Origin: Flavobacterium fragile
GTDB lineage: Bacteria; Bacteroidota; Bacteroidia; Flavobacteriales; Flavobacteriaceae
Assembly: GCF_023634865.1 (NCBI RefSeq)
Contig: NZ_JAMLJN010000007.1
Coordinates: forward strand, 62,001-126,000
DNA length: 64,000 nucleotides
Direction of reading: 5' to 3'
Shown here: positions 1 to 8,177 of the stretch, piece by piece
How the letters are laid out: the number at the start of each line of letters is the position of its first letter
How positions within the stretch are numbered: position 1 is the first letter of the stretch
The notes under the pieces: generated by a model
What the model saw: the letters and a program-made list of their open reading frames with translations, nothing else
What the model was told of the DNA's origin: nothing
Database searches by the model: none
Program-made: the position numbers and the translations under genes

Positions 1-366
1 ACTCCATCAAATGTTGATACAACTCAAATAGGTGTTATTACCTATACTTTTACTCCAAATGCTGGTTTCTGTTCTGATACAGCAACAATGGATATTAGAG
101 TTTATGGCTGTGAAATTCCAAAAGGTATTTCACCTAATGGAGATGGGAAAAATGATTCATGGGATTTATCTGGATATAATATAAGTAAAGTCGAAATATT
201 TAATAGATATGGTACTATGGTCTATAGCAAATCAAATTATTCAAATGAATGGTTTGGACAATCTGATAACGGAAATGAATTACCTGACGGTACATATTAT
301 TACGTAATTAAATTCAATGATTTACCTTCAAAAACAGGTTGGGTATATATTAATAGACAACAGTAA
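1..366 (+). CDS. C-terminal fragment of a type B (gliding-associated) T9SS-secreted protein
   Basis: The reading frame is open from the first base of the window, so the 5' part lies outside; 121 residues remain. The last 85 or so residues match the gliding-associated C-terminal sorting domain (type B T9SS signal): an ISPNGDGKND motif, then a beta-rich stretch with IFNRYGTMVY and a closing LPDGTYYYVI. In known systems this domain sends large adhesins such as SprB through the type IX secretion system and keeps them at the cell surface. The gene directly downstream is a PorP/SprF-family protein, the usual partner of such adhesins. Whether the missing part is SprB itself cannot be judged from the tail. 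Confidence 0.88.
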   Translation, partial: TPSNVDTTQIGVITYTFTPNAGFCSDTATMDIRVYGCEIPKGISPNGDGKNDSWDLSGYNISKVEIFNRYGTMVYSKSNYSNEWFGQSDNGNELPDGTYYYVIKFNDLPSKTGWVYINRQQ

Positions 367-373
367 TTATATA

Positions 374-395
374 AGCTGCTACTTATGTAGCAGCT
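374..395 (+). promoter_or_regulatory. Perfect 9-bp hairpin between adhesin tail and SprF-like gene
   Basis: AGCTGCTAC and GTAGCAGCT pair perfectly around a TTAT loop. There is no T-run after it, so it is not a standard terminator. It may be a processing or stability hairpin, or a weak attenuator, between the adhesin and its secretion partner. Function is inferred. Confidence 0.5.
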
Positions 396-414
396 ATTAA
401 ATAAAAAGTTAATA

Positions 415-1347
415 ATGAAGAAACTATTTTTTGCAATAATTGGAGTAGTAGCCTTTTCGGCAGATGCTCTTGCACAACAAGATCCACATTATACTCAATA
501 TATGTATAATATGAGTATTATGAATCCTGCTTATGCTGGAAGTAAAGAAAACCTATCTATGGGTCTTTTATACAGAAAACAATGGGTTGAGATCGAAGAT
601 GCTCCTACAACAGGAACTTTTTTCGGTCATGCGCCCGTAGGTAAAAATGTAGGATTAGGTCTATCTTTCATTAATGATAAGATTGGTCCAGTAGAAGAAA
701 ATAATGTTTATGGAGATTTTTCTTATACAATTAATTTAGGCGGTGAACATAAGTTAGCTTTTGGAATAAAAACGGGGCTTACTTTTCATCAAGTAGGTTT
801 GTATAGTGATATAAATTATACTCTTCCGCAGCAAGATGACCCAGCTTTTAGCGAAGATGTTAATAATATTTATTTTAATTTTGGTTCAGGGCTTTTTTAT
901 TATACTAATAAATATTACATCGGACTTTCAGTTCCAAATATGTTAAAATCTAAACATTTAGACATCAGACGTTCAGGAAATGATGTTCAATTTGGATCTG
1001 AAACTTCTCACTATTTTCTAACAGGAGGTTACGTATTTGATATTAATCAGAATGTTAAATTTAAACCATTTTTTATGATGAAGTCTGCTTTTAATGCGCC
1101 AACTTCTTTAGATTTATCAACTAATTTCTTGTTTAATGAAAAGTTTGAAATAGGAGCAACTTACAGACTTGATGATAGTTTTGGGGCTATGGTAAATTAT
1201 GCAATTAATCCAAATTTAAGAATTGGGTATGCATATGATCATATTGTTTCCGACTTGAAAGTTACTACCCCTTCTTCGCATGAGATTATATTGTTATTTG
1301 ATTTAAACTTCCCGAAGAAAGTATCAAGTTCGCCAAGATTCTTCTAA
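415..1347 (+). CDS. PorP/SprF family type IX secretion system membrane protein
   Basis: 310 residues. The N-terminus is a signal peptide ending near ALAQQ (about residue 21). It is followed by the family hallmark HYTQYMYN (25-32) and NPAYAGS (37-43). The rest alternates short beta strands and turns, as expected for an outer-membrane barrel of this family. SprF is required for secretion or surface stability of SprB in gliding Flavobacteria, and such proteins are often encoded next to their own type B cargo. Here the gene follows an adhesin tail by 48 bases and precedes an OmpA-domain gene by 11, so a three-gene unit is likely. Many paralogs exist per genome, so I do not assign the sprF symbol. 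Confidence 0.9.
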   Translation: MKKLFFAIIGVVAFSADALAQQDPHYTQYMYNMSIMNPAYAGSKENLSMGLLYRKQWVEIEDAPTTGTFFGHAPVGKNVGLGLSFINDKIGPVEENNVYGDFSYTINLGGEHKLAFGIKTGLTFHQVGLYSDINYTLPQQDDPAFSEDVNNIYFNFGSGLFYYTNKYYIGLSVPNMLKSKHLDIRRSGNDVQFGSETSHYFLTGGYVFDINQNVKFKPFFMMKSAFNAPTSLDLSTNFLFNEKFEIGATYRLDDSFGAMVNYAINPNLRIGYAYDHIVSDLKVTTPSSHEIILLFDLNFPKKVSSSPRFF

Positions 1348-1358
1348 CCCAATTAAAC

Positions 1359-3233
1359 ATGAGTACAATGAGAAATTTATATTTAACATTAAGTTTTGTG
1401 ATGGCTAGTGGAATTATTAGTGCACAAAATCAATATACTAAGACTGCTGACAAGCTATTCAATCGATTTGAATACGTTGATGCAGCTAAAGAATATTTAA
1501 TATTAGCAGAAAGTAAATACGCTGATAGCTATATCTATAAACAATTAGCCGATAGCTATTACAATGTTTTTAATTCAAAAGAAGCAGCTAGATGGTATGC
1601 TAAAGTCGTAGAAGAAAAGCAAGACGCTGAGACTTACTACAAATATGCACAAATGCTTAAAGCAGAAGGAAATTTTGTAGAAGCAGATAAACAAATGAAA
1701 CAATTTGCTCAATTGGCACCTAATGATCAAAGAGCAAAAACTTTTATGAGTAATCCAAATTACTTACCAAGTTTAAAAAGTCAAGTTAAGTTATACGACG
1801 TTGCTAAATCTGATATAAGTAGTGATAAAACAGATTTTGGAGCTGTTTTAACAAACGATAATAATTTCTATTTTGCTAGTGCTAGAAATACTTCAAAAAG
1901 AAGCAGTAATTTCAATGAAGAGCCTTATTTGGATATCTATAAAGCTACCTACAATGAAAATGGAACCATTAGTGATGCTGTAGCTTTAGATAATATAAAT
2001 ACTAAATGGCATGATGGTCCTGCTAGTATTTCAAGTGATGGGTCTATAATGTATTATGGTAGTGAAAGTTTCAATGAGAAAGAATTTACTAAAGACAAAG
2101 TCAAAAATGCAAAATATGGTAAAATTTACCTGTATAAAGCTACTAAAGATGGGGATAAATGGACAAACGCTAAGCCTTTACCGTTCAATAGCAAAGAGTA
2201 TGATGTTAGAAATCCTAGTATAAGCAAGGACGGTAAAACATTATTTTTCTCGTCAAACATGCCAGGAGGTTTTGGAGGTGAAGATATTTGGAAAGTTAGT
2301 GTAAATGGTGATGAGTTTGGTACGCCAGAAAACTTAGGTGCTAAAATTAACACTGAAGCAAATGAAAGTTTTCCTTACATTACAGATGATAATGTTTTGT
2401 TCTTTTCATCTAATGGAAAAACTGGTTTTGGTGGTTTAGATGTTTTTAAAATCGATTTGAAAAAAGGATCAGACCCTATTAATGTTGGAGAGCCTGTAAA
2501 TACAAACAAAGACGATTTTGCTTTTTCCTACAATACAACGAAAAAAGTTGGTTTCTTTTCTAGTAATAGAGAAGGTGTAGATAATATTTATAAAGCAGAT
2601 CCTGTATGTAATGTTCAAGCTTTAGTTCGTGTTAAAGATGCTAAAACTGGAAAAGTTATCGAAGGTGCCACTGTTATTGTAGTTGATGAAAAACAAAAAA
2701 CAGTTTCAAATCAAACTACAGCTTTAAATGGAGAAACTTTAACGGGTGTTATGTGTTATACTTCATATAGCGCACAAGTGTCTAAATCAGGATACGAAAG
2801 TGGTGTGTTTCAAGTTGCAAAAGGTGAAAATGAACAAGTTGTGGTTGAGGCTTTACTTAACCCGATTATGCCTATCATCACAGAAAAAGAAGTTATTTTA
2901 CAGCCAATTTTCTTTGAATTCAACAAAAGTAATATTACTGCAGAAGGTGCAGCTGAGTTAGATAAATTAGTTGTAGTAATGAATGAGCATCCAAATATGG
3001 TTATTTTTGCAAAATCGCATACTGATAGCAGAGGTAGTGATAAATACAATATGAATTTATCTGATAGAAGAGCTAAATCAACGGTTCAGTATTTAATTAG
3101 CAAAGGAATTGCGAAAGAAAGAATTTCGGGTCAAGGATTTGGTGAAACTGAACCTAAAGTAGTCTGTAAGCCATGTACCGAAGAACAATATGCTCAAAAC
3201 AGAAGAAGTGAATTCTTAATTGTTAAGAAATAA
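1359..3233 (+). CDS. TPR/PD40/OmpA-domain envelope protein linked to SprF-like gene
   Basis: 624 residues with a signal peptide (cleavage near ISAQN, about residue 23). Visible regions in order: TPR-like helices (about 30-130), WD40/PD40-like beta-propeller repeats with recurring SxDGxxxYY and LFFSSN patterns (about 150-420), a carboxypeptidase-regulatory-like beta domain (about 425-500) and a C-terminal OmpA peptidoglycan-binding domain (about 510-624) with FFEFNKSNI, SHTDSRGS and NLSDRRAKS. This layout recurs downstream of PorP/SprF genes and resembles PorE-type proteins that tie secretion components to peptidoglycan. An alternative ATG lies three codons in. The precise role in secretion is inferred from neighbours. 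Confidence 0.88.
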   Translation: MSTMRNLYLTLSFVMASGIISAQNQYTKTADKLFNRFEYVDAAKEYLILAESKYADSYIYKQLADSYYNVFNSKEAARWYAKVVEEKQDAETYYKYAQMLKAEGNFVEADKQMKQFAQLAPNDQRAKTFMSNPNYLPSLKSQVKLYDVAKSDISSDKTDFGAVLTNDNNFYFASARNTSKRSSNFNEEPYLDIYKATYNENGTISDAVALDNINTKWHDGPASISSDGSIMYYGSESFNEKEFTKDKVKNAKYGKIYLYKATKDGDKWTNAKPLPFNSKEYDVRNPSISKDGKTLFFSSNMPGGFGGEDIWKVSVNGDEFGTPENLGAKINTEANESFPYITDDNVLFFSSNGKTGFGGLDVFKIDLKKGSDPINVGEPVNTNKDDFAFSYNTTKKVGFFSSNREGVDNIYKADPVCNVQALVRVKDAKTGKVIEGATVIVVDEKQKTVSNQTTALNGETLTGVMCYTSYSAQVSKSGYESGVFQVAKGENEQVVVEALLNPIMPIITEKEVILQPIFFEFNKSNITAEGAAELDKLVVVMNEHPNMVIFAKSHTDSRGSDKYNMNLSDRRAKSTVQYLISKGIAKERISGQGFGETEPKVVCKPCTEEQYAQNRRSEFLIVKK

Positions 3234-3251
3234 TATTTAGGTTTTAATTAT

Positions 3252-3285
3252 AAAAAAATGTCCTCAATTTGAGGACATTTTTTTT
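3252..3285. terminator. Bidirectional rho-independent terminator
   Basis: TGTCCTCA and TGAGGACA form a stem around ATTT-like bases, flanked by A-runs on the left and T-runs on the right, so it can end both the OmpA gene (plus) and queD (minus). It touches the queD stop codon. Confidence 0.88.
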
Positions 3286-3736
3286 ATTCATTATCTGACG
3301 CAAACCATTCAGCAAAAGACGTTTCAGTTTCTTGTAATCTGAGAGAGTGTAATTTGATGTTTTCAGGAAGTAGTTTTTTTATTTTATTAGAAAAATCCAC
3401 TACCATATTTTCACTTGTTGGTTGATAATCTACTAGTATAACTTCATGACCACGTAGCTCAAGCTCTTTAGCTAGTTCTATATGTGGAGTGTTTTTATTG
3501 AATACTGTAGCATGATCAAAAACATCAACTATTTGTTCTTTAACGATTTTTTTTAAATCTCCAAAATCTATTACCATCCCATATTTTACATTGGATGGAT
3601 CTGTTATTGGTTTTCCAATTACCGTAACGGATAATTTATAGCTATGTCCGTGAACATTTTTGCATTTACCATCATAACCATAAAGCGCATGGCCAGTTTC
3701 AAAACTAAATTGTTTAGTTATTCTTATGTATGACAT
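3284..3736 (-). CDS. queD: 6-carboxytetrahydropterin synthase QueD
   Basis: 150 residues. QueD turns 7,8-dihydroneopterin triphosphate into 6-carboxy-tetrahydropterin in the queuosine/7-deazaguanine pathway. The QueD-type motif C-x3-HGH is present (C25, H29, H31), with the third zinc ligand H16 in ETGHAL. The later FDHATVFNK stretch carries the conserved Asp-His pair. Length is somewhat above the bacterial norm of about 120. It is the last gene of a tight minus-strand run: its ATG lies four bases after the stop of a small membrane protein gene. A PTPS-type role in another pterin pathway is less likely because the cysteine spacing fits QueD. Confidence 0.88.
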   Translation of the reverse strand: MSYIRITKQFSFETGHALYGYDGKCKNVHGHSYKLSVTVIGKPITDPSNVKYGMVIDFGDLKKIVKEQIVDVFDHATVFNKNTPHIELAKELELRGHEVILVDYQPTSENMVVDFSNKIKKLLPENIKLHSLRLQETETSFAEWFASDNE

Positions 3737-3740
3737 AATT

Positions 3741-3917
3741 TTATTTTAATTTTTTTTCTTTCTTTTTGGCTCTGTAATACAAAGCATATGCAATTCCGGC
3801 TAATACAATAAAAGGGATAAAGGAACCTATTAAAACGCCAATTTGATATTGATTATCGGGAGCTTCTTTTAGTTTTTGCTCCACATTAACTTGTAAAAAA
3901 AAGATTAAACTTTTCAT
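3741..3917 (-). CDS. 58-residue single-span membrane protein
   Basis: A small gene whose ATG overlaps the TGA of the upstream enoyl-CoA hydratase gene in an ATGA arrangement, and whose stop is four bases before queD. The product has a short hydrophobic N-terminus (MKSLIFFLQ), a charged segment, one clear membrane span (about residues 27-47, QIGVLIGSFIPFIVLAGIAY) and a lysine-rich tail of about ten residues. The topology is probably N-out with the basic tail in the cytoplasm. No family is recognised. The tight coupling on both sides supports a real gene. Function is unknown. Confidence 0.72.
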   Translation of the reverse strand: MKSLIFFLQVNVEQKLKEAPDNQYQIGVLIGSFIPFIVLAGIAYALYYRAKKKEKKLK

Positions 3918-4663
3918 TTTTTAAATTTTTCTAATGCTGTTTTTGTAAAATCAGATAATACTAACCTACCAGATATAGCCGCCCGCTCATATAGTAATGT
4001 GTCCCAATAATCTGTTCCTTCCCAAAGGATTTTTTTTATCTCCAATAAAGCTTCTTTGTTATAACCTGAAATTTCTTTAATATAGTTATCTAATCTATTA
4101 TCTAATTCTTCTGTAGAATCAAATATTTCAGTATATAATCCTTTTTCTAATGCCCATTCGCCAGATTTCCAAACCGTAGGATTCAATGTCATTTCCGACA
4201 TAGCTATTTTGCCTATTTTTCTAGTTACAGCTGGTTCAATCACAAATGGCCCTATTCCTATCGCGATTTCTGAAAGTTTAACAGCGCTTTCTTTTTTGGC
4301 AAACGTATAATCACATGAAGCTGCTAATCCAACGCCACCGCCAACAGCTTTGCCATGTATCCTACCAATAATTAATTTGGGACACTTTCTCATAGCGTTA
4401 ATTACATTAGCAAAGCCTGAAAAAAAGCGACTTCCCTCTTCGTAATTAGAAATTGAAAGTAATTCATCAAATGAAGCACCTGCACAAAAAGCCCCATCTC
4501 CGGCACTTTTTAATACAATTATGGATATGGAATTGTTTTTCCCAAGAGCATTAAATTCGTCAGTAAGTTGTTGCAACAAATTACTTGGAAACGAATTACT
4601 AGAAGGATGATAAAAAGTAACCGTTGCAATATTTTTTTGAATTACGGTTTCAATAGTTCCCAT
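3914..4663 (-). CDS. Enoyl-CoA hydratase/isomerase family protein
   Basis: 249 residues of the crotonase fold. Oxyanion-hole segments are visible: FCAGASFDEL (59-68) and the glycine run AVGGGVGLA (106-114). SEIAIGIGP (131-139) carries a glutamate (E132) at the position of one catalytic glutamate. Members hydrate or isomerise acyl-CoA thioesters; the substrate cannot be read here. Leucine degradation (methylglutaconyl-CoA hydratase) and phenylacetate-type hydratases are possible. It is translationally coupled to a small membrane protein and lies four bases after the stop of a surface-protein gene, so it may be co-transcribed with unrelated functions. Confidence 0.85.
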   Translation of the reverse strand: MGTIETVIQKNIATVTFYHPSSNSFPSNLLQQLTDEFNALGKNNSISIIVLKSAGDGAFCAGASFDELLSISNYEEGSRFFSGFANVINAMRKCPKLIIGRIHGKAVGGGVGLAASCDYTFAKKESAVKLSEIAIGIGPFVIEPAVTRKIGKIAMSEMTLNPTVWKSGEWALEKGLYTEIFDSTEELDNRLDNYIKEISGYNKEALLEIKKILWEGTDYWDTLLYERAAISGRLVLSDFTKTALEKFKK

Positions 4664-4667
4664 TATA

Positions 4668-7600
4668 TTATCTTTTTAATGTAAAGTGTGATTTAAATTC
4701 TTTATTAATGTTTTCCTCAGTATATTCTACTTTAAACCAATAATCTGAAGATGGAAGTTGTTCTCCATTGAAAGTGCCATCCCATCCATTTTCATTTGGC
4801 TTTATTTGCTTCAATAATTTTCCGTATCTATCAAATATAGAAATCAAACCTTCGTATTCTAAAGGTAAAATAATATTCCATGTGTCATTAAATCCATCTC
4901 CATTTGGAGTGAAATAATTGGGATAAGTTATAGTTTGAATCATATTACTAGCAAGCAAACCACAACCTTGAATATCTCTAACATAAATTGTGTAGGAACC
5001 ATTTGATAATCCATTAAAAACAGAACTAGATTGCCAATCAATAGCATTTAAACTGTATTCGTAAATACCAAATCCACCTTCAACATTGGCTTGAATAGAT
5101 GCCAATCCTGTTGCAAATGCAGGTGTTAGCAATTCTGCATTTACTGAAACAGGTCCGGATGAAATAGTTCCAAAAATGGAATTAGTTGCACTACAAGAAG
5201 TGTCTGTATTTGTAACAACTACAGTGTAATTACCAGAGGTAGTTGCAGTGAAAGTAGCAACATTTCCGTTTGGATTAGTTGGGGTCCATTGATAACTATA
5301 ATTTCCAGGTGTATTAGGAGTGGCGTCTATAGTATAAGATCCTACACCTGTTACAGGATCAACACAAATGATAAAATCATCACCTAAATTTATATCGGGT
5401 AATGGATTTACCACGAGTTTTAAAAAGGGTCCTAATCCGGCACATTCATATAAATTACTTTCTATTCGAACCCAAATTAATTGTTCATTTGGGTCGGTGT
5501 TTCTAAAATTCGTGACAGAAGTAATCGCATTTTGTTCAATCTCAGCATCATTTTGATTCAAATAATAGCTAAAAGTATAAGATTGACCAGCAGGAAATTG
5601 ATTAATTAAAGCGCTTTCGATTTCGGTTAAGTCAAAATATCCAATTCCATCACCTGAAGGATCATTTTCGCTAATATCAACATCACAAACATCATTGATG
5701 ACATATCTGTAACTTTGGGGAACATAAGTGGTAGAAACAATTAAGTCAACTCTAGTTATTCTAAAACATCCATTGGTATTAGTTGTTCGAGCCCAGACAA
5801 CACTTCCATTAGATGCATTAAAAGAAGTTTCACTAAAGACAAAATCATTATTATTAATAGCTCCAGTTAAACTATTGTGATATGAAAAGGTCACATCAGT
5901 ATCTGATGAAATTTGGGTATTAATCTGAGTTAAATTAAACGTTGTGTTAGCATCTCCATCTGTATCGCATTGTTTTAGTGGAACTACAGCAACAACATTA
6001 GGTTTACTATTTACTATCAAATTAAACGAAGCTGTCAAAAAACAACCATTATTTATGTTGGTTAATCTCACATAGATAATTCGGTTTGTTGAATAAATAG
6101 ATGTAATACTATTATTGCCAGCTATTGCTTCATTTTGTTCACTGTGGTATGTAATGTTGTATCCAGGAACTAAATTCGAAATTTCTGTATTTTTTTGAGT
6201 CAAATCAAAAGTAACGAAAACATTCGTGTCATTTCCATCAACATCGTTATCACAAACTTGCAAAGGAGTTATTAAAGGAGTAGCAGGAATAGGATTGTTC
6301 GTTACTGTCACACTAGCAGAAACCTCTGCACATGCTCCAGATGCTGAAATTCTATACGTATAAACTCCAGATACATCGATGGCAGGATCAAAAATACTAG
6401 AACCTGATGAAAGTGTAGGAGTCCAAGTGCCGCCAGGAGTAATATTGTTACCTAACAAAGTAAATAAATCGATGGTAGAAGCATTGATACAAGTTGAATA
6501 CGAGGCATTATTTCCTACATTTGGTGCTTGATTAATAGTTACGTTAACTTTTACGGGAATGGTTACCAACGAAGCATTACAATCTTTAGTAAATCTATAA
6601 ATATATTCTCCTTCAATATTTATAGCAGGATCAAAAATGTTGTTATTTAACGGTGCACCACCCGCCGGAATTGTCCAGGTGCCATTTACCCCTGGATTTC
6701 CTGTTATGGCTTCAAAAAGATCTATTGTTTCGTTAGAACAAATAGCAACATCGGTGTCTTCTGGATTACTACCAAAACCTGAGTAATATCCTGCAAAGCC
6801 AGATGCATCACCAATAAATCCAAAAACACCAACGGCTAATGGGCCTGTAGATTGAACATTAACATTACCATTAATTCCAGATGTTCGATAGGTTACCCAA
6901 TCCGTATTTCCTAAAACAGGTTGTGCTTGAGATGTTGGGATAGTAATTCCGTTTACAGAAACAGTAGCTGATGAATAAGTTAAAATCATTAGCTCAGCAG
7001 TATAAATAGTATTTCCAATTCTGTCTACATTAGGGATGTTTACTGAATTTTGGAAAAAACAACTCAAAGGAGGAATGAAATTTAAACCTGCAGTAGCCGT
7101 ATCATCACCTCCACCTATTAATTGATAAGCATAAACATTTTTTGAGGTTCGAACAAATAAATTTTGGTTTCTGGCACTACCTTGATAAAAAGAATTGTCA
7201 ATTAAATAGTAATCTCCAGCATCAATGATCGCTACAGGTGTTGTAGAACCATTGACATAAATTTCGGTATTATCTTCATTAGCAACAATAAGAGGCAGTT
7301 CCATAGATGGCAGACCATTACCTTCAATAAAAATATATTCATTTCCAATTTGACTAGAGGATACGATTTGATCCAGAGCAAAATCAGCTCTATTGTTTTG
7401 AATTCCCCCTAAAGCATTTCCAGAATTCACAGCAATAGGTTTATCAGAAGTAATTAAAGATCCAATAGCACCATCTAAATTAGCAATATTATCGCTGTAA
7501 CCTGAAAAAATAATACTTTGTCCAGCGTTTAGTATGAAATTTTGATTTGGAAGTGTTACTGAGCCTGTTGGGGTTACAAATGTAACTCCAGGATCATAGC

Positions 7601-8117
7601 CAGTTAAACTAACCGAAGTATTGTTTTCAGTAGCCATGACACTTGCTACAAAAGACTTTCGATAATCTACAGATTCATTTATGATATGTCCCAATCTAAA
7701 AGAAGTGCCAATTCCTGGTTTTCCTTTGGATATCAAAGTCTCAGCATGATTAGCTGATCTAACTCTAAAGCTTACATAAAAATCTTTAATACCTTCTAAA
7801 ATAATACCACTGTTAGACAATACTACATTTACATTGTTTTGGCCTAAAAACATTTTCGTGTTTTGACCTGATCCCAAGTTAATCGTTGCAGGAGAGGTTG
7901 CTGAAATAGTAACTGGACTTCCTGGAATAGCAACTCCTGCACCATCAGTTATAGTAACTGTAAAAGGTGATGTTTCTTGGGTTGATAAATACAAATATTG
8001 ATCCGCTACAGCCGATGCATCTCTACAGTGAAGAGGTGGAATCCAGTGTTTATTACTTAATTGTGAAAAGCAAACATTTGAAATCAACAGTAGTATGAAA
8101 AATATTTTTCTAATCAT
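4668..8117 (-). CDS. Type B T9SS surface protein with IgGFc-binding-like N-terminal region
   Basis: 1149 residues from the chosen ATG, which directly begins a signal peptide (MIRKIFFILLLISNVCFSQ). A longer reading from 8159 adds 14 residues that would bury the signal, so the inner start is preferred. The N-terminal third (about 35-440) resembles the IgGFc-binding domain of metazoan mucin-like proteins and bacterial surface proteins, including LITSDKPIAVNSG and a DFALDQIVSS motif. The middle holds repeated Ig-like modules with Asp-rich loops such as CDNDVDGND and CDTDGDANT, possible calcium sites. The C-terminus is a type B sorting domain (NYFTPNGDGFNDTWN, then IFDRYGKLL). It is therefore probably exported by T9SS. 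Ligand unknown. Confidence 0.87.
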   Translation of the reverse strand: MIRKIFFILLLISNVCFSQLSNKHWIPPLHCRDASAVADQYLYLSTQETSPFTVTITDGAGVAIPGSPVTISATSPATINLGSGQNTKMFLGQNNVNVVLSNSGIILEGIKDFYVSFRVRSANHAETLISKGKPGIGTSFRLGHIINESVDYRKSFVASVMATENNTSVSLTGYDPGVTFVTPTGSVTLPNQNFILNAGQSIIFSGYSDNIANLDGAIGSLITSDKPIAVNSGNALGGIQNNRADFALDQIVSSSQIGNEYIFIEGNGLPSMELPLIVANEDNTEIYVNGSTTPVAIIDAGDYYLIDNSFYQGSARNQNLFVRTSKNVYAYQLIGGGDDTATAGLNFIPPLSCFFQNSVNIPNVDRIGNTIYTAELMILTYSSATVSVNGITIPTSQAQPVLGNTDWVTYRTSGINGNVNVQSTGPLAVGVFGFIGDASGFAGYYSGFGSNPEDTDVAICSNETIDLFEAITGNPGVNGTWTIPAGGAPLNNNIFDPAINIEGEYIYRFTKDCNASLVTIPVKVNVTINQAPNVGNNASYSTCINASTIDLFTLLGNNITPGGTWTPTLSSGSSIFDPAIDVSGVYTYRISASGACAEVSASVTVTNNPIPATPLITPLQVCDNDVDGNDTNVFVTFDLTQKNTEISNLVPGYNITYHSEQNEAIAGNNSITSIYSTNRIIYVRLTNINNGCFLTASFNLIVNSKPNVVAVVPLKQCDTDGDANTTFNLTQINTQISSDTDVTFSYHNSLTGAINNNDFVFSETSFNASNGSVVWARTTNTNGCFRITRVDLIVSTTYVPQSYRYVINDVCDVDISENDPSGDGIGYFDLTEIESALINQFPAGQSYTFSYYLNQNDAEIEQNAITSVTNFRNTDPNEQLIWVRIESNLYECAGLGPFLKLVVNPLPDINLGDDFIICVDPVTGVGSYTIDATPNTPGNYSYQWTPTNPNGNVATFTATTSGNYTVVVTNTDTSCSATNSIFGTISSGPVSVNAELLTPAFATGLASIQANVEGGFGIYEYSLNAIDWQSSSVFNGLSNGSYTIYVRDIQGCGLLASNMIQTITYPNYFTPNGDGFNDTWNIILPLEYEGLISIFDRYGKLLKQIKPNENGWDGTFNGEQLPSSDYWFKVEYTEENINKEFKSHFTLKR

Positions 8118-8177
8118 AGTTAAAATTAAGATAGCTCGTAAAAATACGTAGAAAAGCATAATTAATCTAAATATTAA

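Noticed and set aside
2126..2353. Open frame on the minus strand inside the OmpA-domain gene
   Set aside because: It lies fully inside a well-supported gene and has no promoter or recognisable domain. The same holds for other antisense frames inside nrdA, dxs, lepA and the M16 genes.
8118..8159. Longer start for the IgGFc-like surface protein
   Set aside because: It would place 14 residues before a complete signal peptide that begins with its own ATG at 8117.
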